Shown here: positions 63,934-64,000 of the stretch, one piece after another
How the letters are laid out: each line of letters begins with the position of its first letter
How positions within the stretch are numbered: the stretch's first letter is position 1
Source: Bacteroidia bacterium
Lineage (GTDB): Bacteria > Bacteroidota > Bacteroidia > Bacteroidales > GWA2-32-17
Length of the DNA: 64,000 nucleotides
Assembly: GCA_016218155.1 (NCBI GenBank)
Contig: JACREQ010000046.1
Span: forward strand, 159,012 to 223,011
Reading direction: 5' to 3'
Position numbers and translations under genes: made by a program
Notes under the pieces: model-generated
Told to the model about the DNA's origin: nothing
Seen by the model: only the letters and a program-made list of their open reading frames with translations
Databases searched by the model: none

Positions 63934-64000
63934 TCAGGCGGATGAGGCCGTCAACGGCGGCGGCGGCGAGCGCCTCGACGTTGATCGAGTTGTAGGTGCT
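63934..64000. other. GC-rich foreign tail
   Basis: The last 67 bases have 45 G/C (about 67%), unlike anything else in the window outside the short GC-rich palindromes. On the minus strand one frame reads TYNSINVEALAAAAVDGLIR, typical of a high-GC organism. The change occurs at or next to GAGCTC (63928-63933). A chimeric assembly or clone end is the simplest explanation. Confidence 0.75.

Overview
The window looks like a chromosomal segment from an anaerobic or facultative member of the Bacteroidota, probably near Bacteroidales/Marinilabiliales. The DNA is AT-rich. Supporting signs are a MurF-alanine racemase fusion, a PorT-type protein of the type IX secretion system (T9SS), T9SS C-terminal sorting tails on secreted proteins, TAnnTTTG-type promoters without Shine-Dalgarno sites, menaquinone-type UbiE/MenG, and many Rrf2, Hdr and Fe-S proteins. 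No insertion sequence, prophage or CRISPR array was seen.

Layout. 0-3 kb: citrate lyase (CitD-CitE fusion, then CitF). 3-10 kb: an outer-membrane-type protein, a tricorn-like protease, a TPR/SpoIIE-phosphatase gene broken by an 8-bp tandem repeat, and a VOC protein. 10-12.6 kb: Rrf2 regulator, selD and mnmH (selenouridine in tRNA). 12.8-29 kb: mostly housekeeping genes (purL, ubiE/menG, porT, a COG2509 flavoprotein, rsmE, phosphoesterase, M28 peptidase, tdk, murF-alr, a glycosyltransferase). 29-38 kb: a T9SS-exported M4 metalloprotease, a repeat-rich gene-poor stretch ending at tRNA-Arg(ACG), a DUF5916 protein and purA. 38-44.4 kb: three secreted MORN/beta-barrel-like proteins in tandem, a CPBP-like membrane protease and a T9SS-exported adhesin-like protein.

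44.5-56 kb is the most interesting part. One operon encodes HdrC-HdrB-HdrA-HdrC2 and a membrane HdrED/DsrMK-like fusion. Two divergently oriented regulators (AraC type with a metal-binding-like N-terminus; Crp/Fnr type) lie between it and a second operon encoding a NifX-like protein, a small Cys-rich protein, a full DsrC with both redox cysteines, DsrM-like and DsrK-like subunits and a cysteine desulfurase. No dsrAB, aprAB or sat is visible. Together these suggest a membrane-linked sulfur relay in which persulfide from cysteine is loaded on DsrC and exchanged with the menaquinone pool and a soluble Hdr complex. The region between the regulator and the second operon carries a TGTGA-N6-TCACA palindrome and a 23-bp-phased series of TCAC half-sites.

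56-64 kb is accessory: a roughly 178-bp tandem repeat with GC-rich palindromes, two hypothetical genes each followed by a related foldable element (cassette-like), a 1528-residue acyl-adenylate-synthetase/GNAT fusion, and a DUF4159 gene cut by an abrupt junction. The last 67 bases are GC-rich and look foreign, probably an assembly or library chimera. All functions are inferred by reading the sequence; no database search was run.
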